A stretch of 64,000 nt of DNA from assembly GCA_026929865.2 (NCBI GenBank), contig CM049405.1:4357501-4421500 (forward strand). The letters are read 5' to 3'. Below are positions 1-35,000 of the stretch, piece by piece. The stretch's first letter is position 1. Every line of letters starts with the position of its first letter. The notes below the pieces were generated by a model that worked only from the letters and a program-made list of their open reading frames with translations, had not been told where the DNA came from and made no database searches. The stretch comes from Hyperoplus lanceolatus (lineage: Eukaryota > Chordata > Actinopteri > Uranoscopiformes > Ammodytidae). Position numbers and translations under genes: made by a program.

Positions 1-353
1 CGATGGTGTTAACTGATGGTGCTCCGCCCACCAACTCCCTGCAAAAGAAAGCAAACCAGAAGCAACAACACCTCAAGGCACACCCTGTGGCCGTCACTGC
101 GTGTCTGCGTGCGTGTGTGTGTATTTGCGTGCGTGTGTGTGTGAGTCTCTCTGTCTGTCTGTCTGTCTGTCTGTCTGTGTGTGCGTGCGTGCTTTTGTGC
201 GTGCGTGTGAAGTGAACTTCCTGTGTGAAGGACCTGAGATCTTCTTCTCACTAATGAGGGACTTCAGTCGGCCGGCTGCTGCTCATTCGCCTTCAACTGT
301 GTAAAGTAGAAGTCAGTTAAGTGACAGAGGTCATATAGGTCAGCAGTATTAGG

Positions 354-424
<71 letters not shown>

Positions 425-452
425 CAGAGAGGGAGAGACAGTGTGTGTGTTT

Positions 453-495
<43 letters not shown>

Positions 496-664
496 CGAGA
501 GAGAGAATGTATGTGTGTGTGTGTGTGTGTGTGTGACAGAGAGGGAGAGACAGTGTGTGTGTGTGTCTGCGTCTATGTGTCTGTGTGAGTGTGTGTTTGT
601 GTGAGTGTGTGTGTGTGTGTGTCTGTGTGTGTGTCAAAGGCTTCACCTCACCGATTGACACCAC
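1..664. repeat. Compound (TG)n, (CTGT)n and (GA)n microsatellites
   Basis: TG-rich runs with TCTG and GAGA interruptions at about 100-215, 356-423, 440-486, 510-535 and 550-636. The six-frame ORFs here are strings of Cys-Val or His-Thr and are not genes. Confidence 0.9.
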
Positions 665-2295
665 ATGGTCCGGATGTTGTTACAATTTCATTGGATAACA
701 ACATGGGAGCATTTTGGGTTCAAGTTACACAAGTCCTTTAAGAAGGTAAATCCTAAACCAAAGCCCACTGACACAGGTTGAATTAGGATACTCAGTTGTG
801 ATAACATCAGGTATGCCTAAGAGAAGATGGAGAGAAAGTTTTGAAAGTGCATTTTGATTAACTTTTTTTTTTTTTTAACATTTTACATCAACATTAGGCC
901 TACTATTCATACTTTATAGGCTATATTTCATGCTAATACTTGTAGGCTACTTTTAATTGAATGATATTTTAAATGCTGGACTAGCCTAAATGTAGTAGAA
1001 CATTGTTGGCGTCATTTCAAATAGGTGAAGTCATCATATTTGGGAGGATGTTTCTGGTTGTCCCGCCATATTTATTTTGTGCACATGCCAAAATGTTACT
1101 TCTATATTGAAAGTTTAAACAATCTTAATTTTCACCCCTCGTCTGTGCATATTTCATTACGTATTAAAACACAGTCTGTTGTAAGATAATATGCTTCTGT
1201 CTCATGTAACTTTTCCCTCCTGAAAACTTTCACATCACTCAAAAGCCGTTACTCACAACGAGACAGGATGTTGACAAATTCGGCTTCAAAATAAGTCAAG
1301 TCAAGTCAACTTTATTTACACAGCACATTTATATCAGCCGAGGTGACCAAAGTTCTGTACAGTAAAATAAGTAAAATACATCACATCCCAAAAGTAAACA
1401 TCATAGACACATAAAAGCAAGAATTAAAATGAACAAAAGTAAAGGTTCTTTTAGACACAAATAAAAGCGGGGGGGGGGGGGGAGGAGTGGTTAGAATTAA
1501 AGGGTTAAGTTGATAAGATTAACATAATAATCAATTCCTCAACAGAAAAGATGAACTTTCTTGTCTATGTTGCTTTAATCAGTTTGATGTGAGTAGGCTA
1601 CCATTACCATTTGATTGTTGCATAACTCACATATTGTAAAATTGAGATGTGTATGTTGGCCATGATTATGTTTGAGCATTTTAACAATCTTTGATTTATA
1701 AGATAATTATTTGAATTTCTTTTATGTGTATTGTAGCAGGATGAAAAGTTAAGTTCGGCTAAAACAACTAGCCTAGCTAATTAATCGATACATATTTTAT
1801 ACAATAACTATTTTTGATAATTCATTTAAACAAATATTTGTAATGGCCAGCTTCTTGTGGGTATATTTAATGCACCAGAGTATTTTCGCAGTGTGGTATT
1901 TGTACTCTTACCTAGGCAAAGAATCTTAGCGACTTCTTCTTAGGGATGTCCTTTGTTCCTTTTTAATCAGTACTGCTGATATAATTATGCTGTATTTATA
2001 TTCATATTGTTTGTGCTGACTGTTTGTGTCAATGTGGCACACTGGCAAGGGTTAGACAATCTTACACATTGCTTTTATTATTTTAGTATTGTAGTGGACC
2101 TTTAAACTCCCTCTGTGATCATGCGTGTCTGTATTATTGTATTCCTGTGTTGTATTGTTTGTTGTCTATAGTGGCAAACCTCCCCTTTGAGGATTAATAA
2201 CGTTAATCCTATCTATCCTATTCATCCACCACTGATTGAATCACTTTCCTTCAATAACCCACCATTAAAATCGGTCGTACAGGCGGTATCTTATT
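665..2295. other. AT-rich upstream sequence, no gene seen
   Basis: No conserved ORF. It contains a fragment at 1286-1365 resembling the 'tcaagtttatttatatagcac' class of fish repeats, a G run at 1469-1482 and a LINE-tail-like end at 2168-2220. Distal regulatory sequence for rftn2 is possible but cannot be seen. Confidence 0.5.
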
Positions 2296-2571
2296 GTGAA
2301 AATCTCCAACAGAAGTCGTCTTATCCTTTCTGGCTTGACGCTTGATTGTGGAGGAAACTTTTTTTTCCAGGGAGTCCGCGCCTCCTCTCTCCACGCTTCA
2401 GACCTCAGGCCACATCAGCGGGACACTTTCAGAAGATATCCCCGCTATTTAAACACTCTTCCAGGCCGTCTTTTTCTACTTTGTTTTGCGGGGTTTGTGT
2501 CTCACATACGCGGTCAAACATCAGTGGTCACCGGGGTGGATTAAACTGGAGCTACTAGGGACTTAATAAGG

Positions 2572-2592
2572 ATGGAGCGGTGGTCCCGTTAA
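2572..2592 (+). other. Short upstream ORF before rftn2
   Basis: ATG GAG CGG TGG TCC CGT TAA begins 106 nt before the rftn2 ATG. It lies in the probable 5' UTR. If transcription starts upstream of 2572 it could lower initiation at the main start. The transcription start is not visible. Confidence 0.4.
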
Positions 2593-2677
2593 AGTTGGAG
2601 TTGGATTTGTCGGCAGCAGGAAAAGCTCCATAAACAGTTAGCGCGGTGAGTGAGAGCTTGTATCCGCCTCAGAGGCC

Positions 2678-26205
<23,528 letters not shown>

Positions 26206-26209
26206 TCGG

Positions 26210-26990
26210 AGTTTTTATTTCCGCCATAAGACTTTAATTTGGGGATTTTTGGAGGAATTTTTGAAGACTTTTCATCCATCCTGCCAACTCTAAACTACAA
26301 GAACAACTCTAAACTACATCCAGAAATCATGTTTTGACTTCAAAGCTACATTGCGTAACTTTTTCATATAAATGAATGTCGGTTACAGTCAAGCCGACAG
26401 AAATTACGCACTATAGCTTTAAAAGGGGGGTATAGGGGGATTCCCTGTGTTTGGAGGGGGCTATCCCAGCGCCCTGTCCCATCTAGAGTAGGGAGGGTTT
26501 GAGCAAGAAGAGGGCAAAGCCGAAGTCACCTGTACATGAACGGAAATGCATCTTTGCCATAAGACTTTGAGATCGGGATTTAAACCGGATAATCTGGGAA
26601 AGAAAGAGACTTTCAATCCATCCATCCATCTTGCCGTCATGTTTCGACTTTAAAGCTGTAGTGCGTAACTTTTGAAACTTTTAAGTTTGGGGATTTCAAC
26701 GTTGGATTTCCCGGGAGGAATTTTCAGAGACTTTTCATCTATCCATCCTACCATAAAAAAACTACTTTAAATTACATTACTGAAATCATGTTTTGGCTTG
26801 ACAGCTATAGTGTGTAACTTTTTCATATAAATGAATGTCGGTTACAGTCAAGCCGACAGACGCTATGCACTATAACTTGCTTTAAATGTTGTTGGATTTG
26901 ACCGGAGCATCTGGGAAAGAAAGAGATTTTTTTTTTTCCATCTCCATCCATCCTGCCGTCATGTTTTAACTTTATATATAATGTAGAAAG
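26210..26990 (+). repeat. Four diverged tandem units in the rftn2 3' UTR
   Basis: Phrases such as CATAAGACTTT, GACTTTTCATC, CCATCCATCCTGCC and GAAATCATGTTTTG recur in register about every 200-300 bp. Two units contain an 83-bp foldback with TGCGTAACTTTTTCATATAA and GCACTATA arms (26342-26424 and about 26796-26882). Confidence 0.65.
26432..26539 (+). pseudogene. Decayed copy of the rftn2 exon 9 3' end inside the 3' UTR
   Basis: Reads IGGFPVFGGGYPSALSHLE, then a TAG where the gene has GAG, then GGFEQEEGKAEVTCT and TGA. The frame is kept apart from that stop. It lies about 230 bp after the real stop, within a series of diverged tandem units (26210-26990), and is not expected to be translated. 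Confidence 0.8.
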
Positions 26991-27104
26991 AAATCTGCAC
27001 TTTTAAAAATGTTTGAACTGAAGCCATAAAGAGAATGAAGAGGATTTATATCAAAACAGATAGACAGTATGTTGGGAAAAAACGATTTTTGACTTTACAC
27101 ATTT

Positions 27105-27445
27105 TTAAAGCTATAGTGCGTAACTTTTTAATCCATAAATGAGTATCGTTTACATTCAACCTTTCACTAAATGAGTTGACACAAAGTTGATTATTAAGCC
27201 CATCAGCTCCACAAATCTCTTTCTGTATTTCTCAGTATCGCAGCGTTTCCCAAGAAGAGCACACGAAATGTTTCAGTTGTTGATTCTACTGCTAAGAAAA
27301 AACCTGGACGTACAGCAGAAGGTTTAAAATCCATGTGCCTTCACCGAAGGCTTTACCTCATGTAGATGGCGATGCACCGACAGTGTTGTTGTAATTACTC
27401 AGAATTCCTCATTAGGTCAACGGAAGTTACGCACTATAGCTTTAA
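27105..27445. mobile_element. Foldback element with GCTATAGTGCGTAACTTTTT ends
   Basis: Inverted ends TTAAAGCTATAGTGCGTAAC and GTTACGCACTATAGCTTTAA. A copy lies at 63367-63682 and fragments lie at 19245-19342 and 26342-26424. The interior phrase AACCTGGACGTACAGCAGAA is shared. Confidence 0.8.
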
Positions 27446-28208
27446 GATATCAGTTTTTAGGGGATCAGTTCAGTTCAGGTGCTTATCGGAGAATTGTCAC
27501 AATACTACAAAGCACAAACACTTTATGGAAACACTGGTGGTGAAATTAGGGAAATGGGGATTTCACTTTTTGACCTAGATCAAATCATATCAGTTTTTTT
27601 AATGATTTGCTTCAGTGATTAATTACACATTTGTTCATTTCTCAACATGGTTTTTCTGTCACTTTTAAGCCATTTTATCAGGGACACCGTCATATTTCTC
27701 TGTGCACATTGGTACCAACAATCATATCAGTATTATTTTGAGGAGTTTTGAGGTGCTACGAGTTACTTTTCAGTGTTAAAAACGTCATATCCATGTGTTG
27801 ACGCCCACACACATTCTCAGTGTCATTACATAATCATTCTGGAAATGATAAGTATTCATTTGACAGTATTATTTAATATTTTATCAGCCATTGTATCATT
27901 GTGCGTGTTTTTTTGTAATAACTTATGGTACTGACAATAGGCTAATTAAACCTGCTACTTTCTGTAATGGATAAAGTTCTTAAAAAGCAAAAAAATTATG
28001 TAAAAGTGACTGTACATGTGGGGGAAGGTTGTATTAGGTTGTTTGTTTGTGTGCTAAAGAAACGGCAAGTTTGAAATGTTATGAAAATAATATGTTGGAA
28101 AGAAAGAAGTGAGTTCAGTGGTGCAGTTGCATTGTGGGTAATGTAGGCTGAAGCAGGTTTTGAGCAGGAAGAAGAATGTGTGAAATTGGAAAGAGGAAAA
28201 AAAAATAT

Positions 28209-28467
28209 CCCTGCGTTCCATTCCCCATACTTCCCCACTATTTAGTATGCCAGAAAAAGAATGAGGATGTCCCAATACATGCAGGTCAATTGTAGTATGC
28301 TGAAAATACATAAATGCCCCACTAACTCCAATAGCATTTTGGAGCATTCGTCTTTATTCTTGACATTTCTTGACATAATCTTTTTTCTCTCCTGTGGCCC
28401 TAAAACTCTTCTGTACTTAAGTATGTAGTGTAGTAAAAAGAAAGAGTATGTGATTTGGAACGCAGGG
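28209..28467. mobile_element. Foldback element with CCCTGCGTTCC ends
   Basis: Ends CCCTGCGTTCC and GGAACGCAGGG, flanked by TAT on both sides. A full copy in the opposite orientation lies at 61132-61411. A decayed one lies near 56556-56716. 52577-52987 has related GCGTTCCGAA ends. Confidence 0.8.
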
Positions 28468-28919
28468 TATATATACTGCAGTAAGGCATACATCAATTTT
28501 ATACTTTAAAGTCGGACAATGTTGTTAATGCTACGATTGCTTTTAAAAGAGGGGAGAATTTTGTACATATATAATATACATTTAAATTTAAACTTTGTAG
28601 ACATGTTTGCAAATTTGGGTTTTAACTAAATGTGATGCATGTCATTTTTAGCTTTTTGCTGGAGAAAAGGGACCGAATGCACCGCGATTATTGTTTAAAT
28701 ATTTCATTTATGTAAACACCGCCCAGCGTTCAGTATTATGTTGTTTTGGATGTATTCAGCTCCACAGACTCCCCAACAGTGTTAACTAAATGTCAGTATT
28801 AATAATCAAGCATTTTCCTTTATTGAGAGTTGTATATTTTGCTTCCGTTATACTTGGTGTGTTTTATTTTATTGAATTAAACACTTATTTCCCATGGTTT
28901 GAGAGTCATGTATTTTGTT

Positions 28920-29172
28920 GTACCTTTTTCAAGTGACTTTTAAATGTTTCTGAAACAGTCTGATTTTTCTTCTGATGATCATAAATGACCTGCAACAGCA
29001 AATGAGACCGTCAGTGCCAAAATGCTATTTTTATATAGTTTTTCTTAATGCCTTTGTCATGGGTATACGCTCACCCAGGAACAACAGCTGGCGTAGTAAA
29101 AACACTACCGCTTTTGTCCAAAGGGGGCGCAAGAATTAACAAAAAATAAAAGTTCATAGGAGCACCTTTAAT
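28920..29172. mobile_element. Foldback element related to 49763-50002
   Basis: Shares CTCACCCAGGAACAACAGCT and ATGAGACCGTCAGTGC-type phrases with 49763-50002. The left end is decayed. Confidence 0.65.
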
Positions 29173-30070
29173 ATAGTTATTATTGATGCCTTTGCTCTAG
29201 TCTGAATCCCCGCCAACTCAGACCAAAAGATTTACAGCAGGCACACTGGAAAAGCCCTGTGTTTATGAACACTACTAAATCACAGTTTACTTAGCTTCAC
29301 CATGGTCATATTATCATTATTAATCTGACACAGTCACATATAAATACATTACCTCATGGCCATGCATCCTGCCGTCTCTCTTTCACTCGCTTCCTAAACA
29401 AATGCACACGGCACGCGCTAGAAAAGATCTTTAGGACAGCAGGCCATAGATAGATAGATAGCAGGCACTGGTGTGGTAAAAACACTACTGCTTTGGTCTG
29501 TTGCAGCTACAATCAAAACAAACTGAAATACTTGTAGTCACTTTAATTAGCATTTTTTCTTTTCCAAATTCTGTCAAAATTATTAAACAACAATAAAATG
29601 TCCACACAGCCGTTTGAATAATAGGTCTTTTTTATTAACAGACATCATGAAAATGTCGACAGTAACAAAATTGTTTAGTCCATTAAAAAAAAAAAAAAAA
29701 AGTGGGTTTGGATTGACAAGACTCCTCCCACAAAATAACTTAATGAGGGGGAGGGTAAAAAGACAGGGAGGGAGGTTGTGCTCTGATGTGTATATGTAGC
29801 CAAATCGTTCCCCCATTCCAGGTCGTGTTAAATCGTTGTAAATACTAGCATACAGCATCTCAGTTTTCTTGTTGTAGTTACTATAGTGTATACGTCGAAA
29901 TGGGGGAATTTCGGGCACATTTTTTACACAGTATTAAAAATGGGGGCGAGTCACAAAGCAGGATCAGAGCTAGCCAACAAGTCGTCCTAAAAATACTCTG
30001 ACATTTATTTTAATATTTCAGAGGCCAAAGAGACTATCCACTTGCTAGTACACGTACAAAAAGCTAGAGT

Positions 30071-30313
30071 TTAAAGGTGGAGTCAGTGATTCTGGAGAAC
30101 GCTTGTTGTCAAAATCACTTTGTCAAAATCAGTGAATATCTCCTCGTGATCCGCTACCTGTCTGTACTGCTGAAAAAACTATCCGCTGTTAATACACAGC
30201 CTATGATCTGTTAACGTATGTAAACAAAGGGGTTTGAATTGACCCAGCATAGCTTGCTAGCAACGGGTTTACGTTCCCCGTTCACAGAACCTAGGCTGCG
30301 TATATATTTTTTT

Positions 30314-30347
<34 letters not shown>

Positions 30348-30436
30348 ACACACAAGTAGAGGAGATATTCACTGATTTTGTCAAAAAAAGTGATTTTGAA
30401 AACAAGCGTTCTCCAGAATCGCTGGCTCCACCTTTA
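30071..30436. mobile_element. TTAA-flanked foldback element (AGGTGGAGTCAGTGATTCTG ends)
   Basis: TTAA precedes AGGTGGAGTCAGTGATTCTG and follows CGCTGGCTCCACCT. This is compatible with a TTAA target as used by piggyBac-like transposons. Longer relatives lie at 33875-35676 and 51826-52535. A left part lies at 48856-48975. Confidence 0.75.
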
Positions 30437-31139
30437 AGTTTAGTCTTTGTTCTCTACTACCACACAATCCACACAAACCTACATTGTGATTTTTATTTAA
30501 CAGCATTATTATTTTAATATTTATTTATTGAAGTCCAGCAGGCTAATTTAGTGATCCATTTCATTTGGAACAACCCCCCCGAAAAAAAAAAAAAAAAAAA
30601 AGAAAAGAAGCTGGTTCGCGAAACAAGCAAATATAGAACATAAAGCCGACACGAAAAAAGGGTGAAAACAAACACCATCAGAAAATAGTGAATAAGGTTG
30701 AAATAGTGGGTTGGTTTATATACACAGGGATGGGTTGGGGGGGGGGGGGATTGGGGTTGGGTGGGTGTCAGTGTGTGTGTGTGTGCCTTTGTCAACAATA
30801 CAAGTCACCATGATTACATAGGTAATTTTTTTTGTTCAGGGTTTTTTTTTCTTTGCAAATCCAGCTGCTTGAAGAAAGTTAAAACGTAAAGGAGGGAGTT
30901 AGTGTGAGAGAGAGAAACCCAGAAACAACTGATTGGACATTTTTGGAGAAAGTGGAAAATAAAAATTTAAAATAAAATTTTTCGTTCTGGCTTTAACTCT
31001 CGGCTCCTTGATTTCTTTACCGATTCGCTTCCTTTGAAAGATAAGACACGGGGCGACAAGGGTGGAGGGACATGGACAGTGCTACTAGCTAGACAGGAGC
31101 CTTAATACACTGTAGTGTGTATATAGAATTAGATTATAT

Positions 31140-31211
<72 letters not shown>

Positions 31212-31612
31212 TCGGAGTATTAGGGCTACGTTGAACAAAAAAAAATTAATAAAATTACGAGATTTTTTTTTACAAGAATAAAGGTATACGCTTATTATCG
31301 GTAACTTACAAAACAATGGGGAGAGCGTTTTAATAATGGCAGCGTCCCTGTCACCCACAGCCTGAAGAAAGATTGAGCATTTCCTTATTTGTGAAAGAAG
31401 TAGGCTTCACAAGATGCCTCACATTCCTAATGTTTAATGCAGCGGAAAAGAAGATATATCTCCTCTACGACAACACACAGCCTTAAACCTAGGACTTTGT
31501 TCTCATAATATTACAACTATTGTTCTGGTAAAAATTAATATCTTCGTCTCGTAAAATTAATATTTTTTTCTTGTAATTTCTTTTCAACTTTGGCCCTTAT
31601 ATTCCATCATGG

Positions 31613-31675
<63 letters not shown>

Positions 31676-31748
31676 TGCGTGTCTACTCCCTGTGTCTGTC
31701 CCTGTTTGTGTGTCCGTCTATGTCTGTCCCTGTGTGTCTATGTCTGTC

Positions 31749-31750
<2 letters not shown>

Positions 31751-31813
<63 letters not shown>
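31751..31813. repeat. (TG)n tract in the mob4 3' UTR
   Basis: Reads (AC)n in the mob4 sense strand just after the stop codon. A second tract lies at 31617-31671, and another at 31141-31208. Confidence 0.9.
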
Positions 31814-31814
<1 letters not shown>

Positions 31815-31818
31815 GTAT

Positions 31819-31953
31819 TCAGGCCTCGCTCTCCCCGGCTGCCGAGGTGTTCTGAACCTCCTCCTCCAGAATGGGAACGATCAGGTTGTCCTTAGACATC
31901 AGGTTATACTTCATCACAAAGCGCGTGAACCGGTGGCACAGGAACGTCTCATT
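31819..31953 (-). CDS. mob4: mob4 exon 8 (terminal coding exon)
   Basis: 135 nt encoding [20 protein letters not shown] to GESEA, then TGA. A long (AC)n tract in the sense strand starts 6 nt after the stop. Confidence 0.97.
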   Translation of the reverse strand, partial: NETFLCHRFTRFVMKYNLMSKDNLIVPILEEEVQNTSAAGESEA

Positions 31954-31993
31954 CTGAAAGACAGATGGACAGACAGACGGAGAGAGAGACAGA

Positions 31994-32039
<46 letters not shown>

Positions 32040-35000
32040 GAGGTTCTGCAGCATTGGTGGTCTCTGACTTTTTTAACATAGAAAAACTAGGTACAGCTTA
32101 ACACCAGTTAAGACTTTTTTGATGCCACACGGAATAAAAAAATTAAAGACCAATTTTACAAAAAAAAAAAAAATTGCAGAAAAATAATATAATCTATGGG
32201 CACAGGGCTCAAGACTAACTTTTTTTACTAGGAGCACTGTCGCCCCTAACTCAGAATTTTTAGGGGCGCAAGCAGAACATTTAGGGGCAAACATTAAATA
32301 GACCTGCAACGCATCTATTAAAATGTTTCCCAATTTTAACTATATTAGGCCTATTGATATTGTATTGCAGCATGTTTTGGACCACACTGACAACAGATGA
32401 TACTGTTCATTGTTTTTTTGATGTTGCATCACCATGTGAAATTCTTCAGACATTCCTTTAGGAAAAGGATTTTTTTTCCCCATTTTCACCACAACCACTT
32501 CTACATCCAAGCCCTCTGATTTTTCCTACTCTATCTTTGCTGACTCCTGTAAGGAAAATAGCCTAGTTATTGGCCCAAAGGTAACTAGTAGGAGCTAGAT
32601 TACATTATCAACTAATTTGCATTATCGCCTATGCTTTTCTGAAAGAGGCAAAATTAATAGAAAATGCTGACACGGTAGTTTACAAATTAACTAGGCCTAT
32701 TTACATATTTACAAACTCACTTTACACACTTTTTTGTTGCCATATAACTACAAGTTAGCTACTTCATAGATATGCACTGGCCTATTGAATGTGGACATAT
32801 AAAACAATTGTCGTGTTCACAAACATCACCTGGCACACGGTGCTGTCTGCTGGCTGCTGCAGGTGGCCGGAGGCTTCTATCAGTGTAAGTAGCCTCGTTT
32901 GGGATGTCGCCGTCTTGCTAAGACCTGCGCAATTATGACACTCGTCTTGCTGAGCGCACAGTATTTTTGTTGTGTGCTCAGCAAGACGCGCTTCATAGTT
33001 GCGCAGGTCTGAGCAAGACGGCTCTAAGTCGAACGAGGCTAGTAAGTGCAGTCAGCGGTGAGGAGTAGACAGCTCTGTTGCTACTCTGCTCTCGTGTGCA
33101 CGGTTAAAAAAAATCGCAAGATGTGTCTCTGGACTCCAACAGCCTTATCGCTATGGCGGAAAGTGAGATGAGAATAGGTCACGTGATCGCTGTTGATCGT
33201 TCCACTGATCACTCGCAAACTCTCTCTGTCTCTCTGTCTCTCTCTCTCAACGCACTAATAATAATATTAATGATACAAATGTCGGAATTTTCCGGTCGCG
33301 CGCGTGCCCCTAGTTTTAAAAACTACTCGCACTGTCTCCGAAAATGGTCGCAAAATGCGAGCATTTGGTCGCAGTCTACAGCCCTGGGGCACACTCAATA
33401 GGCGTCTGTATCTTGCCCTAGCACGGTTAACAGCTTAATCTTGTTAAGAGCCAACTTTATATAAAGCATGACATCTTTGGTCCAGAGAAAATAAATATAT
33501 TCTGAGACAAAGAAAAAAGCATTTCAGTAAAAAAAAGGCCCTTGGAATGAGTGTAGCCTTGCACCTACCTCATACTTGTCAAATATCTGGCGGTGATGGA
33601 AGTATGCGTGAGAGAATATCCTATAGATGCGACGGCACACAGAGCCCAGTTTGGCCACTGAGGATTCCTTGATGCTCACCCTGGGGAGACACAGCAGGCA
33701 GGGGGGGGAGGGGTGGAAAATGCTATGACTATTCATAACAAAACAAAGGCCCACTCCAGACATGATGGTAATAAAGGTGTCAATATACTTCCAGGCAAGT
33801 GCTGGTGAAGTTAAGAAAGTATACAGGATTTGAACAGCAGAAAAGGTTACGATAAGTCAATGTTGTAGCCCAAATTAAAAAGGTGGGGTCAGTGATTCTG
33901 GAGAACGCTTGTTGTCAAAATAACTTTTGTCAAGATCAGTAAATGTTTCTTTTCTTCAAGATCCGCTACCTGTCCGTAAATCCAGTGTTAATAGACAGCC
34001 TAGGCTCTGTAAAAGTGTATGTTGACGGTACGGTGGCCCATTTGTTAAAGCTGCTACGAGTAAGTCGGCACGTTGGCGACACCTTTGAACACAAGCGGTA
34101 GTATTATTACGACGCCAGCTGTCGTGAAGCTGTTTTCTAGCTCGTGCAGGGAGTGCAAGATTCAAATAATCAGGAAGCAATATGGTGCATGGCGTGTCCG
34201 TGTGTTGAAAGTGTGAGGGCACCGGACTCTTTTCGGCTCCGTGAGTCTATGGGTGACACAGCATCAACTAATGCCAGTAAGTGCTAAACACACCTAATTG
34301 CAATGAGTTGATGCATTGTCACCTCTCACGGAGCTGAACGAGTCCCCGTGTCCTCACACAAAGCGAATGAACGAGAGATGGCAGTTAGTTAGTATGGATC
34401 ACGATGAGGTAATGTGTTTATGTTGTAAATAATGACTATTTCCGATGAATAATGGTCATCTGATGATGCTGGTGAGGCAAAGTAAACTTTGTTTTAGTAG
34501 GCAACCGCTCATTCATTTAGGAGTAAACACTGCAGTCTAGTTTCGCTGCGTGAAATTGTGTATACGTTGCTTGGCAACGCCCTCCCGCCCGACTATCACT
34601 CTCCCTTTTAGCTTTTCTTCATTGCATTTTCTTTTTTTTCTTTGATGGTTCAGCCCCGTTATCAGTCATTATGACGACAAACAACTGTCTCAAACAAGGC
34701 TCCCGCTCCCCTTCCCTCACCTGGAGGGATAGGCTTCTCAAATCGCGTTCCTGCGCCGCACTGAAATCTGCGACCAATACGGATATGTGACCATAGAGCA
34801 TGCACGCGTGAACCGAAAATCGGACTAGGTGTACGACCAGATCAAATGCAGTAATAAAAACTATTTAAAAACGTCTTTCTTTGCACTGATGGTCTGGTTT
34901 ACTGTTAAAGGTAATTTATGATTATCAGAGGAAACATGAGGCTGTTTAAAAGATATTTAAATGTTACTCGTAGCCGCTTTAACGTACCCTTTGCCAACAG

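Larger units (their letters stand above)
26206..31818. other. Convergent rftn2/mob4 3' region
   Basis: rftn2 3' UTR from the left and mob4 3' UTR from the right. No third gene is seen. It holds tandem exon 9-derived units, foldback elements at 27105-27445, 28209-28467, 28920-29172 and 30071-30436, and (TG)n tracts. The polyadenylation sites cannot be fixed from the sequence. Confidence 0.6.

Noticed and set aside
361..588. Long ORFs reading Cys-Val, His-Thr or Arg-Glu strings (also near 12687, 14000, 21176, 24590, 44037 and others)
   Set aside because: They are translations of (TG)n, (CA)n, (GA)n or (CT)n microsatellites, are open in several frames, and have no protein-like composition.
29583..29918. 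111-residue minus-strand ORF between rftn2 and mob4
   Set aside because: AT-rich 3' UTR sequence with a poly-F run from an A tract; no domain or splice support.
33956..34222. 88-residue minus-strand ORF in mob4 intron 6
   Set aside because: It spans the boundary of nested transposons and shows no transposase motif.
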